In this document: positions 1 to 8,573 of the stretch, piece by piece | Position numbering within the stretch: the first letter of the stretch is position 1 | How the letters are laid out: every line of letters starts with the position of its first letter | Source of the DNA: an uncultured beta proteobacterium | Lineage (GTDB): Bacteria > Pseudomonadota > Gammaproteobacteria > Burkholderiales > SG8-41 | Length of the DNA stretch: 64,000 bases | Reading direction: 5' to 3' | Assembly (NCBI GenBank): GCA_903893565.1 | Contig: CAITMU010000105.1 | Coordinates: forward strand, 124,001-188,000 | Translations under genes and position numbers: made by a program | Notes under the pieces: generated by a model | The model's input: the letters and a program-made list of their open reading frames with translations, nothing else | Told to the model about the DNA's origin: nothing | The model's database searches: none

Positions 1-807
1 GTGCTCATTGCTGCCACCGAAGCCGTATCTACGCCCCACTTTAATCTAAACGGCATACAAGCTACCACCAACCCAGCCGCGGTTTGGCTCATTGTGAACG
101 GGCCAATCGCCGACACACTGAAAATCAATTCACAAGGCAACTGTTTGGGACCTGGACATTGGGCCAACGCCACTTTGGGGCGAGCGCTACGTCTGATTCT
201 ACAAAATATCGGTGGAGGACTTCCCGGCGACATGGACAAAGCCACCCATGGTCAGCCCGGAAAATACACCTTTTGCTGTGCCGAGAACGAAGCAGCCAGC
301 CCTTGGGAAGCCTTGCATGTAGAACGTGGTTTTCAGAAAAATGATAGTACGGTCACCGTGGTGGGTCCATTAGGCACTTGGAACATGAATACCCATGCTA
401 AAGACGCGAACGATCTTATCCGCGTGATCGGTGACACTATGGCCTTTCCCGCCAGTAGTGATTACGTGCACGGTGGGGCCCCTTGGTTAATACTCAGTCC
501 CGAGCATGCTCATCTTTTCAATCGGGAAGGGCTTTCAAAGCAGAACGTAAAAGAACGTTTATGGGAAGCCTCCAAACTAAAAACCTCCCGGTTGGCCGCT
601 AAAGATTTAGGACGAGTGCAAAATGGTCGCCGTGAAGAACTTGGCATACTGAGCCCTGATACCCTACTACCCATCACGGTTAAGCCTGAGGATATTAATA
701 TATTAGTCGCAGGTGGGGATGGCACCCACTCAGTCTACTTACCCGTATCCGGGAACTCATACTCAGCCAGCGTCAAAATCAAGGAGTTCATCTCAACCAC
801 TATTTAG
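1..807 (+). CDS. UGSC-associated enzyme-like protein, 5' truncated
   Basis: The reading frame is open from the first base, so the N-terminus lies outside the window; 268 residues are visible. It is clearly a paralogue of the 371-aa protein at 16682..17797. Shared blocks are NxxGxQATT near residues 17-23, NGPIA, GRALRLxxxNIG, the FCCAENE-SPWEALHVExGF block (residues about 91-111), and a C-terminal VxGGxGTHS segment. By alignment roughly the first 100 residues are missing. The Cys-containing AENE block is the most conserved part and may be the active site, but the chemistry is unknown to me. A Bug receptor starts 21 bp after the stop, matching the Bug association of the paralogue. A UGSC-family gene could lie just upstream, outside the window. 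Homology to the paralogue is firm; function is not. Confidence 0.85.
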   Translation: MLIAATEAVSTPHFNLNGIQATTNPAAVWLIVNGPIADTLKINSQGNCLGPGHWANATLGRALRLILQNIGGGLPGDMDKATHGQPGKYTFCCAENEAASPWEALHVERGFQKNDSTVTVVGPLGTWNMNTHAKDANDLIRVIGDTMAFPASSDYVHGGAPWLILSPEHAHLFNREGLSKQNVKERLWEASKLKTSRLAAKDLGRVQNGRREELGILSPDTLLPITVKPEDINILVAGGDGTHSVYLPVSGNSYSASVKIKEFISTTI

Positions 808-828
808 CCAAGAGGATAAAAAATCTCA

Positions 829-1845
829 ATGGCATTTCAATACCGTTCACAATACGGCAATACTTGCCGTCGTCTTTGGCGGTCACTAATCTTTTTGTTT
901 GGTTTTCAGGGCGGGTTAGCTCATGCTTACACTCTTGAACCGACCAATTACCCTCAAAAGCCCGTACGATTAATCGTTGGCTCTTCACCCGGAGGCGGGG
1001 CTGACATCATTAGTCGCGCTGCAGCCCAATGGCTCAGTCAACGCTTAGGTCAGTCGTTTGTAGTGGATAATCGCGCCGGGGGCAATGGCATTATCGGCAT
1101 CACGTTATTAACGCAAGCCCCCCCTGACGGCTACACCCTGTTTGGCGGCGCAAGCCTTATTGTGACTGCCACGCCCATGAAAAAAGTCCCGTTTGACACA
1201 CGAAAAAGCTTGTCGCCCATCGTTCAAATGACCAGTATGCCATTTATGGTGATTTGCGCGCCACAACTGCCAGTGAGCAATTTAAAAGAGTTTCTTATCC
1301 TCGCACGCTCCCGCCCCACGGCCTTTAGCTATGCTTCCTCTGGCATGGGCTCCATTGCCCATCTGGGCACGGAATTAATGAAGTTTATGGCCGGCAACCT
1401 TACCATGACCCATATCCCCTATCGGGGTACAGGGCAAGCGATTTTTGATGTCATGAGTGGGCAAGTTCAGCTCATTTTTGCGAGTGGACTAGGCACAATC
1501 TCGCATGTTAAAAACGGTAAATTAACCTTACTCGCAGTCACATCACTGAAACGCTTACCTGCCTTTGCCGACACGCCCACAGTGGCTGAAACACTACCGG
1601 GATTCCAAATAGACAACATGCACGCCCTCTATGCCCCTGCAGGCATCCCGATCAAAATATCACACTTAATTAATCGGCACGTTGTAGATTACATGAATCA
1701 ACCAGAGGTGAAATCCAAACTCGCTCTAGAGGCTACCGATGTAGCGTCCCTGAATACGCCCGAACAATTTCAAGTCACTTTTTCCCGACAAGTCGATCTG
1801 TGGGAAAACTTTATTAAGTCTTCCCAGTTTCCCTTGAAAGAGTAA
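829..1845 (+). CDS. Bug family tripartite tricarboxylate receptor (TctC-like)
   Basis: Bug proteins are periplasmic binding proteins of tripartite tricarboxylate transporters and usually bind small carboxylates. This one is 338 aa. A basic N-terminus and hydrophobic stretch ending in LAHA (about residue 33) form a signal peptide. The mature protein begins with YPQKPVRLIVGSSPGGGAD, whose Asp normally contacts the ligand amino group or solvent network. Then follow VVDNRAGGNG, PDGYTL, PFDTRKSLSPI, HIPYRGTGQA and the LAVTSLKR...PTVAE stretch, all in family order. It directly follows the partial gene at 1..807 and is probably co-transcribed with it. The ATG has a nearby AGAGGA. No TctA/TctB membrane gene is close. 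The ligand cannot be told from sequence. Confidence 0.93.
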   Translation: MAFQYRSQYGNTCRRLWRSLIFLFGFQGGLAHAYTLEPTNYPQKPVRLIVGSSPGGGADIISRAAAQWLSQRLGQSFVVDNRAGGNGIIGITLLTQAPPDGYTLFGGASLIVTATPMKKVPFDTRKSLSPIVQMTSMPFMVICAPQLPVSNLKEFLILARSRPTAFSYASSGMGSIAHLGTELMKFMAGNLTMTHIPYRGTGQAIFDVMSGQVQLIFASGLGTISHVKNGKLTLLAVTSLKRLPAFADTPTVAETLPGFQIDNMHALYAPAGIPIKISHLINRHVVDYMNQPEVKSKLALEATDVASLNTPEQFQVTFSRQVDLWENFIKSSQFPLKE

Positions 1846-1982
1846 GTGTCCTAAGCCTATTGCCTATCGATTGAGGTTGCCCAATCAATATACACTCAGT
1901 CATCGCCGGAATGCTCTTGAAACAAGACAATGATCAGCTCACCCTGTGCAGGTTCCTCATTGAATCTTGCGCCTTTAGTGGT

Positions 1983-2738
1983 CTAACGCTTTTGTTTTTG
2001 CCCAATCAAACAAACCAACAACCCTCGCTCCTCTTCAGATAACTGAAGCGCGTTTGACGGTTGGGCGAAATGCAGTCGAAAAGACCCTATAGCGGCCTTT
2101 AGATTGACCGCTTCATAGCCCAAGGCAAACAATAGATCGCGATCGATCCAATCGGCTGATACCTTGGGAAAAGGCGGCTCACACCACAAGCCAAACCCCT
2201 GCTGTGCCAATAGGTTCCAGGGAAAATAACGACTGGGATCCACTTTACGGCCTGGGGTAATATCCGCGTGACCAATAAAATTAGCCGTCGGTATTTTATA
2301 CCGGGCTTTCAAATCACCTAATAACTTAAGCAATGTATTGATCAACGGTGGCGTGAACGCTTCGCTGCCGTTATTGTCCAATTCAATTCCGATAGAAACC
2401 GAATTGATATCGGTCACCCCTGACCAATACCCATCTCCACTGTGCCAGGCACGGGCCAATTCATCCACCAGATAATACAATGTCCCATCCCGACCAATAA
2501 GGTAATGGGCACTGACTTGCGTCTCAGGATCAGTTAACGTTTTTAACGCCCCTAGTGCACTACCACCACCGGTGTGATGAATCACCACGAAATTAGGACG
2601 TCGGACAGTGAAATTAACGGAGGCTTTTTCGGTTAAGGGCAGTTGCGTGTAATGCTTTAAACCACCCGTCGGGGGTTGCGAGGCACAACCGGCTAAAACC
2701 AAAATCAGCACATAAAGGAGTCTGTTTAAATAAAACAT
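1983..2738 (-). CDS. amiD: N-acetylmuramoyl-L-alanine amidase lipoprotein, AmiD-like
   Basis: A 251-aa lipoprotein with lipobox LAGC near residues 16-19. The amidase_2 (AmpD/AmiD) zinc domain follows: VVIHHTGGG carries the first His, the VSAHYLIGRDG segment the middle part, and GHADITPGRKVDPS the late His and Asp. A C-terminal segment around YEAVNLKAAIGSFRLHF resembles a peptidoglycan-binding repeat, as in outer-membrane AmiD. It should cleave the lactyl amide between MurNAc and L-Ala during wall recycling. I chose the ATG whose A overlaps the TGA of the upstream flavodoxin gene (TGATG). It is last in a tightly overlapping operon with nitroreductase, Bug and flavodoxin genes, an odd partnership. 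About 25 codons remain open in the same frame beyond the TAG, probably by chance. Confidence 0.9.
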   Translation of the reverse strand: MFYLNRLLYVLILVLAGCASQPPTGGLKHYTQLPLTEKASVNFTVRRPNFVVIHHTGGGSALGALKTLTDPETQVSAHYLIGRDGTLYYLVDELARAWHSGDGYWSGVTDINSVSIGIELDNNGSEAFTPPLINTLLKLLGDLKARYKIPTANFIGHADITPGRKVDPSRYFPWNLLAQQGFGLWCEPPFPKVSADWIDRDLLFALGYEAVNLKAAIGSFRLHFAQPSNALQLSEEERGLLVCLIGQKQKR

Positions 2739-3229
2739 CAAAAAATACCCATTGTCAGGCCGCTAGCCAATGCCTCACCCACTTCCTGGCAACGGACTAG
2801 GTCTTGCTCAAGAATGTTTTTTTTAGCCATAATGGCCTGAGGGGTTTGTGCTTGAGTGCACACAATGACGCTCTCGAGTGCTTTACGAAGCCGCCACCCT
2901 AGACAAATACGATCGATTTGTTTCACTGCATTGTGTCCATCACTACCCGCACAAATTAAAGTAGCGTAAGGCCGGCCAATCAATTGATCTAACACGAGAT
3001 AAAAATTGCGATCAAAAAAATCCTTCATCACCCCTGAGATCGCCGCTAAATTTTCAGGGGTCACAAACAAGTAACCATCGGCCCCCAACAAATCCTCAGC
3101 CTTTGCCTCAGAAGCATGCATCAAACGTACAACAATGTCATTCTGACTTCGTGCCGCAAAAGCAGCTGCCTCAGCCATTTGCCGAGCACCATCAGTCATG
3201 GAATGGAAAATAATCAGTAAAGTCTTCAT
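2738..3229 (-). CDS. Flavodoxin-fold NAD(P)H reductase family protein
   Basis: 163 aa. The N-terminus KTLLIIFHSMTDGARQMA is a flavodoxin-type phosphate-binding loop. FVTPENLAAISGVMKDFFDR is the second flavin-contacting region seen in WrbA/NADPH-dependent FMN reductases, and CAGSDGHNAVKQIDRI follows. It probably binds FMN and acts in the cytoplasm as a small reductase or quinone reductase; electron donor and acceptor are unknown. It overlaps the Bug gene upstream by 4 bp (ATGA) and the amidase downstream by 1 bp, so the genes are likely translationally coupled. The nearby nitroreductase suggests a shared flavin-dependent reduction. Family assignment is firm, role inferred. Confidence 0.82.
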   Translation of the reverse strand: MKTLLIIFHSMTDGARQMAEAAAFAARSQNDIVVRLMHASEAKAEDLLGADGYLFVTPENLAAISGVMKDFFDRNFYLVLDQLIGRPYATLICAGSDGHNAVKQIDRICLGWRLRKALESVIVCTQAQTPQAIMAKKNILEQDLVRCQEVGEALASGLTMGIF

Positions 3230-4236
3230 TCAGCGCTAAGCTTCGCGACACGAACCACCTTGGCCCACTTTGCAATATCAGCTCGAAAATAACGCCCAAA
3301 TTCATCGGGGGAGGAGCCTTCCGCCTCCACGCCCAGCTCGAGTAAGCGCGACTTCATCTGTGGACTTTTAATGATATGACTCACATCACGTGCTATTTTT
3401 TCAACTGTCGATGAGGCGGTCGCAACCGGGGCTAGTAACCCATACCATACATTCACTTCATAACCGGCAACACCCGATTCTGCCATCGTGGGAACCTCAG
3501 GCAATTGCGCAATCCTTTTTAAACTACTCACCCCTAGTGGCTTTAATTTTCCGCTCTTAATCATCGACAAACTCACCGGTATCCCGCCAATATAGAATGT
3601 TAACTGGGAGGCCATCAGATCTCCGATGGCCTGTGGGCCACTTTTATACGGCACATGCAATAGCTTCACCCCTGACATCAAGCCCAAAAGCTCTCCAGCC
3701 ATATGATCTGAGCTACCGGTGCCCCCTCCAGAACCAAAGCTTACCTGTCCTGGTTTAGATTTTGCCAAATGAATTAACTCCATTAACCCATTGACTGCAG
3801 AAGTGCTAGGCACAACCAACGCGTTATACCGGGAGGTCAATTGGGTAATGGGAGCAAAATCATGTAAAGGGTCAAAGGGGAGCTTTTTGTAATAAGAAGC
3901 ACCAATGCCCATGCTACTCGAAGCAAACAAAATTGTTTGGCCATCTGCAGGGGCTTTGGCCACCACATCGATACCCAACATACCGCCGGCTCCCGCTCGG
4001 TTGTCCACGATAACAGGGTAACCCCAAAAATCAGTCATTTTTTGTGCTAATACACGCCCGATAATATCCATACTACTGCCGGCTCCAATATGCACGACCA
4101 ACCGCACTGGGCGCGTAGGAAAATCAGCCGCTACGCTCACTTGCATCACAGAGAGCATAAGCAGTAACGTTAATCCCATCCATTGAAGATTACACCCGCA
4201 CCCACCTCGCCTACGATCATTAAACATAAGTATCAT
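3226..4236 (-). CDS. Bug family receptor in nitroreductase/flavodoxin operon
   Basis: 336 aa with a Cys- and Arg-rich N-tail and a hydrophobic segment ending VSVAA (about residue 37), a signal peptide. The first ligand loop reads VVHIGAGSSMD instead of the usual PGGxxD, keeping the Asp but losing the Pro-Gly-Gly, so ligand preference may differ. IVDNRAGAGGMLG, PADGQTILF, LPFDPLHDFAPI and HVPYKSGPQAI are normal. Its ATG overlaps the stop of the nitroreductase upstream (TAATG), though a second ATG nine bases in would also serve. It is second in a four-gene operon, so the ligand may be a substrate or product of the two flavoproteins. Confidence 0.9.
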   Translation of the reverse strand: MILMFNDRRRGGCGCNLQWMGLTLLLMLSVMQVSVAADFPTRPVRLVVHIGAGSSMDIIGRVLAQKMTDFWGYPVIVDNRAGAGGMLGIDVVAKAPADGQTILFASSSMGIGASYYKKLPFDPLHDFAPITQLTSRYNALVVPSTSAVNGLMELIHLAKSKPGQVSFGSGGGTGSSDHMAGELLGLMSGVKLLHVPYKSGPQAIGDLMASQLTFYIGGIPVSLSMIKSGKLKPLGVSSLKRIAQLPEVPTMAESGVAGYEVNVWYGLLAPVATASSTVEKIARDVSHIIKSPQMKSRLLELGVEAEGSSPDEFGRYFRADIAKWAKVVRVAKLSAE

Positions 4237-4919
4237 TAATCACAAAAAGTTGTGTAATCTTTAAGATTAATACGTTCTGGTTGAAACGTATTAACCACCG
4301 CACTGTCATCCGCATAACCCATCGCCATTCCACACAATACGATACGCTCGGGAGAAATACCCAATTCCGAGCGCACAATATCAGGGTAACTCGCAATGGA
4401 TGCCTCAGCACAAGTATGTAGCCCAAATCCACGGGCCACCAACATAATCGTTTGCAAAAACATACCGTAATCAAGCCAACTACCTATCTTCAGAGATCGA
4501 TCGATCGTAAAGACCAACCCAACCGGAGCCCCAAAAAAAACATAATTTGAGGCACGATAGGCTCTTGATTTTTCATGGTCCCCGCGAGCGATGCCCAACG
4601 TTTGATATAACCCCCAGCCGCACCGTCTTCGTCGATCCAAGTAGGGTTCAAGCACCGGATCCGTATAGTAATCATAATCGCGCTGATGAGATTTTTCTTC
4701 ATTTAAAAAAGCACTTTGAATTCTACCCCCTACCCGTTGTAACGTTTGACCGGTCAGCACATGAACATGCCAGGGTTGGAGATTAGATCCGCTTGGAGCA
4801 TAACCCGCGCGGGTCATAATAGATTCAAGCACGCTTAGCTCAACGCTATCTTTTTTGTAAGCGCGGATAGATCGACGAGTGCGCACTGCGTCTAGTACAT
4901 CAATGTTAGGCTGACTCAT
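4236..4919 (-). CDS. Nitroreductase family protein
   Basis: 227 aa from the ATG that follows AGGA by about 8 bases; a longer frame exists but adds an unlikely 15-residue tail. RTRRSIRAYKKD near the start, APSGSNLQPWHVHVL (FMN binding), and GLHTCAEASIASYPDIVRSELGI with a later GMAMGYAD are typical of the NfsB/PnbA-like nitroreductase fold. Such enzymes are FMN-containing, NAD(P)H-dependent homodimers reducing nitro groups or other electrophiles. It is first in the operon with a Bug receptor, a flavodoxin-fold protein and AmiD. The linkage suggests reductive processing of an imported aromatic or unsaturated acid, which is inference. Confidence 0.88.
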   Translation of the reverse strand: MSQPNIDVLDAVRTRRSIRAYKKDSVELSVLESIMTRAGYAPSGSNLQPWHVHVLTGQTLQRVGGRIQSAFLNEEKSHQRDYDYYTDPVLEPYLDRRRRCGWGLYQTLGIARGDHEKSRAYRASNYVFFGAPVGLVFTIDRSLKIGSWLDYGMFLQTIMLVARGFGLHTCAEASIASYPDIVRSELGISPERIVLCGMAMGYADDSAVVNTFQPERINLKDYTTFCD

Positions 4920-5013
4920 GGTTTTTATCCTCACAATAGGCTGCCGAAGTTTGGATGGTAACACCGCTACCCAGTCAGTTAAAATAGTCGTTTTAGTTTG
5001 CTAGGCGAGCCCC

Positions 5014-5949
5014 ATGAAAAAACCCATTCGCATTACGTTAGGCGGTTATGGTCCCGCCCACACAGCGTGTAGTCGCGCCATGAAGGTGTTAGGGGACACG
5101 GTCACTGACCATTTCCGCTCTCAGGTTGAAGTGCATTTCGTATGGAATGTTATGGACTTTGGTTACAAGGCTGCTGATTTACTGTGGATGGCAGAACAAG
5201 GTATTTTATCCATGTCCTATCAATCCACGAGCTACCTTGCAGATCGAGTGCCTGAGCTGGATTTGGGTGATTTACCCTATTTATTTAACGATCTCAAGCA
5301 TGCTCGAGAAGCCATGGATGGCACCTTGGGTCAATGGATGACAGAGAAAATAGAACAAACCATTCCTGAGTATCGCGTCCTAGGATACTTTGAAAATGGT
5401 TTTCGCCATATTTCAAATCGTATCAAGCCCATTCAAGACTTAAATGACTTAAAAAATATGAAAGTTCGTTTAATGCCAGGAGACATACACCGCAAAAGTT
5501 TTGAACTCATGGGAGCCACCGCCTGCCCCTTGGACCTTAAGCCAGGGTTACAAGCCGTCATCAGCGGCACAGTGGATGCCCAAGAAAATCCCTTAGCCAA
5601 TACGGTGGATTATGGCGCACATAAAGTGCACCGTTTTCATACTTTAACTGGACACTGTTATTTATCACGGGGCCTTTACATGAATCGTCAGCAATTTGAC
5701 AATTGGCCCGAAGCGTTGCAACAAGGCATGCGTGATGCAGCCCGCAAGGCCATTCTCATGCAACGTGAATGGGCCATCGAAGAAGAGCTTGTCGCACGAC
5801 GAGCCATCGAAGCCGAAGGAGGAGAAGTCATCGAATTATCCGCTGAGGCGCGTCAAGCCTTTGCGAAATCAGTTAAACCTTTGCATGAAGAAAGCTTGGC
5901 TCGCTTTGGTCAAGCCGCGTTTGCCAAAATTCCACCCTCACATGACTGA
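5014..5949 (+). CDS. TRAP transporter DctP-like binding protein lacking a signal peptide
   Basis: 311 aa, DctP/SBP_bac_7 family. GYFENGFRHISNRIKPIQDLNDLKN (in part) and MKVRLMPGDIHRKSFELMGA include the family's ligand-binding Arg region, followed by AVISGTVDAQENPLAN. Binding proteins of TRAP transporters normally carry an N-terminal signal peptide. This one opens MKKPIRITLGGYGPAH and goes straight into the first beta strand, with no hydrophobic leader and no upstream in-frame alternative. No DctQ/DctM permease lies nearby. It may be a cytoplasmic binding protein, may have lost its leader by decay, or may be mis-started. It is transcribed divergently from the nitroreductase operon. Confidence 0.88.
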   Translation: MKKPIRITLGGYGPAHTACSRAMKVLGDTVTDHFRSQVEVHFVWNVMDFGYKAADLLWMAEQGILSMSYQSTSYLADRVPELDLGDLPYLFNDLKHAREAMDGTLGQWMTEKIEQTIPEYRVLGYFENGFRHISNRIKPIQDLNDLKNMKVRLMPGDIHRKSFELMGATACPLDLKPGLQAVISGTVDAQENPLANTVDYGAHKVHRFHTLTGHCYLSRGLYMNRQQFDNWPEALQQGMRDAARKAILMQREWAIEEELVARRAIEAEGGEVIELSAEARQAFAKSVKPLHEESLARFGQAAFAKIPPSHD

Positions 5950-6114
5950 AATTTCAAAATGCCCTACGGTGCAAGGCGCAAAAAAACAAAGGGAGGAATC
6001 CATTAGTCGATTTCTCCCCAAACCCATGCGTCTATCAGCTGTGTCAAAACGAGCGCCAGCGCCTTTTCAATCAATCCCTAAGGCTCTTGATGCGTTTCAA
6101 CCCCAATCCAACGC

Positions 6115-6672
6115 TCAGGTCAATCCAGCCTTACGCGATTGAATGTGCTTTTTAACCCCTTTCTTACCTACCGCTGTCTTCGGCTTCCAAATATTGCTAT
6201 GCTTTAATAAATCTTCTTTTTCCCAGACATGTTTAGCGTCTCCCATATAGACAATAAACACTTCGCATCCATCCGGATATTCATAAGGCCCATGGGGAAT
6301 ATCCCAACCAAACACATAATCTCCAGGCCGCAAATCCTTACCAGCCACACACATACGTCCCTTGGTCACGAGAATCGAATGCCAACTTTTGTGAGTATGC
6401 TTAGGTTCCACATAACCGGCCGGGAAGCGTTGCTTCATGTCGATACGATTCATTACCGGGTCATAGTTCAAGACCTTGACTTTAACCCCTTTGGGTAAGG
6501 TCAAAATTCCGCGAACATCATCCGACTCCCAAGGAATGTCACGATCATAAATGGCGCGAAAAGTATGGTCATAACCTTTGGTAGCGACCTTCTTCTTCGA
6601 TACGCTTTTAACGGATTTTTTAAGGCCAACACTTTTGGTTGCTGCCTTTCGAACTACTTTTTTAGTTGCCAT
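6115..6672 (-). CDS. Cupin-domain protein with lysine-rich H1-like tails
   Basis: 185 aa. Residues 1-33 are almost only K, A, S, T and V in short repeats (KKVVRKAATK, KKSVKSVSKKK), resembling bacterial histone-H1-like tails. The C-terminus is again basic (KPKTAVGKKGVKKHIQSRK). Between them, about residues 60-150, is a single cupin barrel: PAGYVEPKHTHKSWHSILVTKG carries the metal-binding His pair and PGDYVFGWDIPHGPYEYPDG the second motif. The barrel suggests small-molecule binding or dioxygenase/isomerase chemistry; the tails suggest polyanion or nucleic-acid contact. Function unknown. It faces the DctP-like gene convergently. The cyclase protein at 54997..56004 also has a basic N-terminal tail. 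Confidence 0.85.
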   Translation of the reverse strand: MATKKVVRKAATKSVGLKKSVKSVSKKKVATKGYDHTFRAIYDRDIPWESDDVRGILTLPKGVKVKVLNYDPVMNRIDMKQRFPAGYVEPKHTHKSWHSILVTKGRMCVAGKDLRPGDYVFGWDIPHGPYEYPDGCEVFIVYMGDAKHVWEKEDLLKHSNIWKPKTAVGKKGVKKHIQSRKAGLT

Positions 6673-6928
6673 CGATTACCTCTTTACAGATGAGTTAAGT
6701 TTTTATTATTCAGCACTCTTGGCTGACTGATTTAAGGGGTTGGGCACTGGGTCCACGATCCACTCAATAAGCAACGACGAACACTCCCCACATCCTTATT
6801 AATATTATTGTACATTCAAAAATCTCGCAGTGCCGGATATTTTAAACCCTACCCTCTTTGTAGATAGGTGCTAACTGGGACCTTAACCGCCTTAGCCCCA
6901 TTCACCTTATTTCATCATGGCTAATTCG

Positions 6929-7921
6929 CTACAGCGAAACAATCTCTCCCGTAGCCGCTGAGCGGATCATGGCCTCCATGGCTGCGATATTGGCAATCAT
7001 CTGCGTTTGGGGTACGGGATAGGGGGCGCGTTGATCAATCGCATCAGCAAAAGCTTCTAGATTCACCAACACACTAGAACAGGGCTCATATTCGATCCGT
7101 GTTTTTTCCCCTCCTGACAAGACTTGCGTTAACGTCCAGCCTTCTGGGGTACCGGGGTGTGCCTTATCACGCACTTCAATCCAACCTTTAGTTCCATACA
7201 CCGCAAATCGACCATCAAATGGGGTGGCTAAAATTGCGGTTAACAAGGCATGCCCTCCTTGCTTAAATTGAACCATTGCACTAAGCGTATCGCCATTGAC
7301 CAATTGACTTCCCAATTGCTTCACGCTGCACCAAAGCTTTTCTGCTTCCCCAAAAACACTAATCGATAAATCTAAAATATGAATGCCTGTTGCAGTCAAA
7401 GGTCCACCCGGCGCCTCCTTGGCACTTAAACGCCAGTTATCTAACGGCAGGGTTAAAAATTTATCCTGACTAAAATTAGCCTCAATATGCAATGGCACGC
7501 CTAAAAGTCCTGATTTTAATCGACGCATTAATTCTTGGATCGGGGGTTCAAATCGTCGCTCATGGCCTACGGCTATTTGCAAGTGATGCGCGTTAATCAC
7601 CTCCAAGGCCTGCTCCACGTCGTCTCGCGTCATCGCCAGGGGCTTTTCACAAAAGACGTGTTTATTCGCTCTAGCCGCCGCTATGATTTGATCCTTATGC
7701 AGGGAATGTGGCGTGCATAAAATAACCGCCTCCACCCTCGAATCCGCGAGCACTTCAGCATAATCTGAAACCATATGAAATCCATGCTCCCGCGCAAAAT
7801 CTTCATCCAGTTTTGCATTTAGGTTCATCCCTGCGACCACCCTCAATTTCGAGCTTTTCTGAATCAGGTTGACCACCGTTTTTCCCCACCACCCCATACC
7901 AACGACCGCTACATTAATCAT
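6929..7921 (-). CDS. Gfo/Idh/MocA family oxidoreductase
   Basis: 330 aa. The N-terminal Rossmann motif is VAVVGMGWWGKTVV (a GxGxxG variant). CEKPLAMT at about residues 92-99 contains the family's catalytic EKP lysine, and GHERRFEPPIQELM begins the C-terminal dimerisation domain with APGGPLTATGIHILDL. It probably oxidises or reduces a sugar or polyol with NAD(P). It is a single gene between the cupin and the GIY-YIG gene on the same strand. The two IolG-like proteins further right are only distantly related. The substrate cannot be predicted. Confidence 0.9.
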   Translation of the reverse strand: MINVAVVGMGWWGKTVVNLIQKSSKLRVVAGMNLNAKLDEDFAREHGFHMVSDYAEVLADSRVEAVILCTPHSLHKDQIIAAARANKHVFCEKPLAMTRDDVEQALEVINAHHLQIAVGHERRFEPPIQELMRRLKSGLLGVPLHIEANFSQDKFLTLPLDNWRLSAKEAPGGPLTATGIHILDLSISVFGEAEKLWCSVKQLGSQLVNGDTLSAMVQFKQGGHALLTAILATPFDGRFAVYGTKGWIEVRDKAHPGTPEGWTLTQVLSGGEKTRIEYEPCSSVLVNLEAFADAIDQRAPYPVPQTQMIANIAAMEAMIRSAATGEIVSL

Positions 7922-7960
7922 TACTGAGTTCCCTCCAATTATTGTTATTCCAATTACATT

Positions 7961-8326
7961 TCATTTTTTTAAAAATCCCATTGAATGGGCGTTGTTGTTT
8001 TTTACAATGCGCTTGACTTGGGATGGACTGGACTCATTAGGTTTCGATAGATTCGCTTGATGAATGAGACTTAATTTATCGCTACGACTTAACTGCTTGA
8101 GTTCATACTCCCGCCGACACGCCGTTGACCGATTACTGGCCGATTCTTGATATACCAGGATCACCGGTCGACGGGATCGAGTGTAGATAGCCCCTTGGGG
8201 GGCTAACCCATTGTGCTGCGCTAATCGTTTGTCGACATCTTTAGCAACTCCCGTGTAAAGCGTATCATCTGCGCAACGCACCATATAAACTTGCCAAACT
8301 AACACAGGCTTTATCTTTATTGTCAT
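7961..8326 (-). CDS. GIY-YIG nuclease-domain protein (YhbQ/UPF0213 type)
   Basis: 121 aa. WQVYMVRCADDTLYTGVAKD is the GIY-YIG signature, with YMV and YTG in place of GIY and YIG, followed by the conserved Arg in DKRLAQHN. RRPVILVYQE and RREYELKQLSRSDK match the rest of the domain. The C-terminal 30 residues are basic and not part of the domain. This family includes single-domain proteins with weak DNA-nicking activity linked to repair. It lies 39 bp upstream of the Gfo/Idh gene on the same strand, but no functional tie is evident. Confidence 0.85.
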   Translation of the reverse strand: MTIKIKPVLVWQVYMVRCADDTLYTGVAKDVDKRLAQHNGLAPQGAIYTRSRRPVILVYQESASNRSTACRREYELKQLSRSDKLSLIHQANLSKPNESSPSQVKRIVKNNNAHSMGFLKK

Positions 8327-8573
8327 AGGATTTTAATCATTGCCGATACAAAAACTCTACAAAAATTCAAGCTTGGCCACTGTTTTTCTTGCTCAACCCT
8401 TAAGTAAAAACAATCCTCATGATCAGTTGGCCATCATACCGATATATCTCAGCTCCCCTTAAGCTTAACCGTCTCAGTAAGAAAATTCAAAAAATACAGG
8501 CCTACATTTTTAAAAAACATAAATTAAGCGCTATTTTTTTTTATAGGTATTAGCCATTTTAATAAAAAATGCC

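Noticed and set aside
1900..1982. Open frame beyond the amiD stop (ending LFQEHSGDD)
   Set aside because: Only about 25 codons after a normal TAG, no homology and no evidence of readthrough; no SECIS-like structure and the codon is TAG.
5696..6142. 148-aa plus-strand frame over the DctP end
   Set aside because: Overlaps the well-supported DctP gene in another frame.
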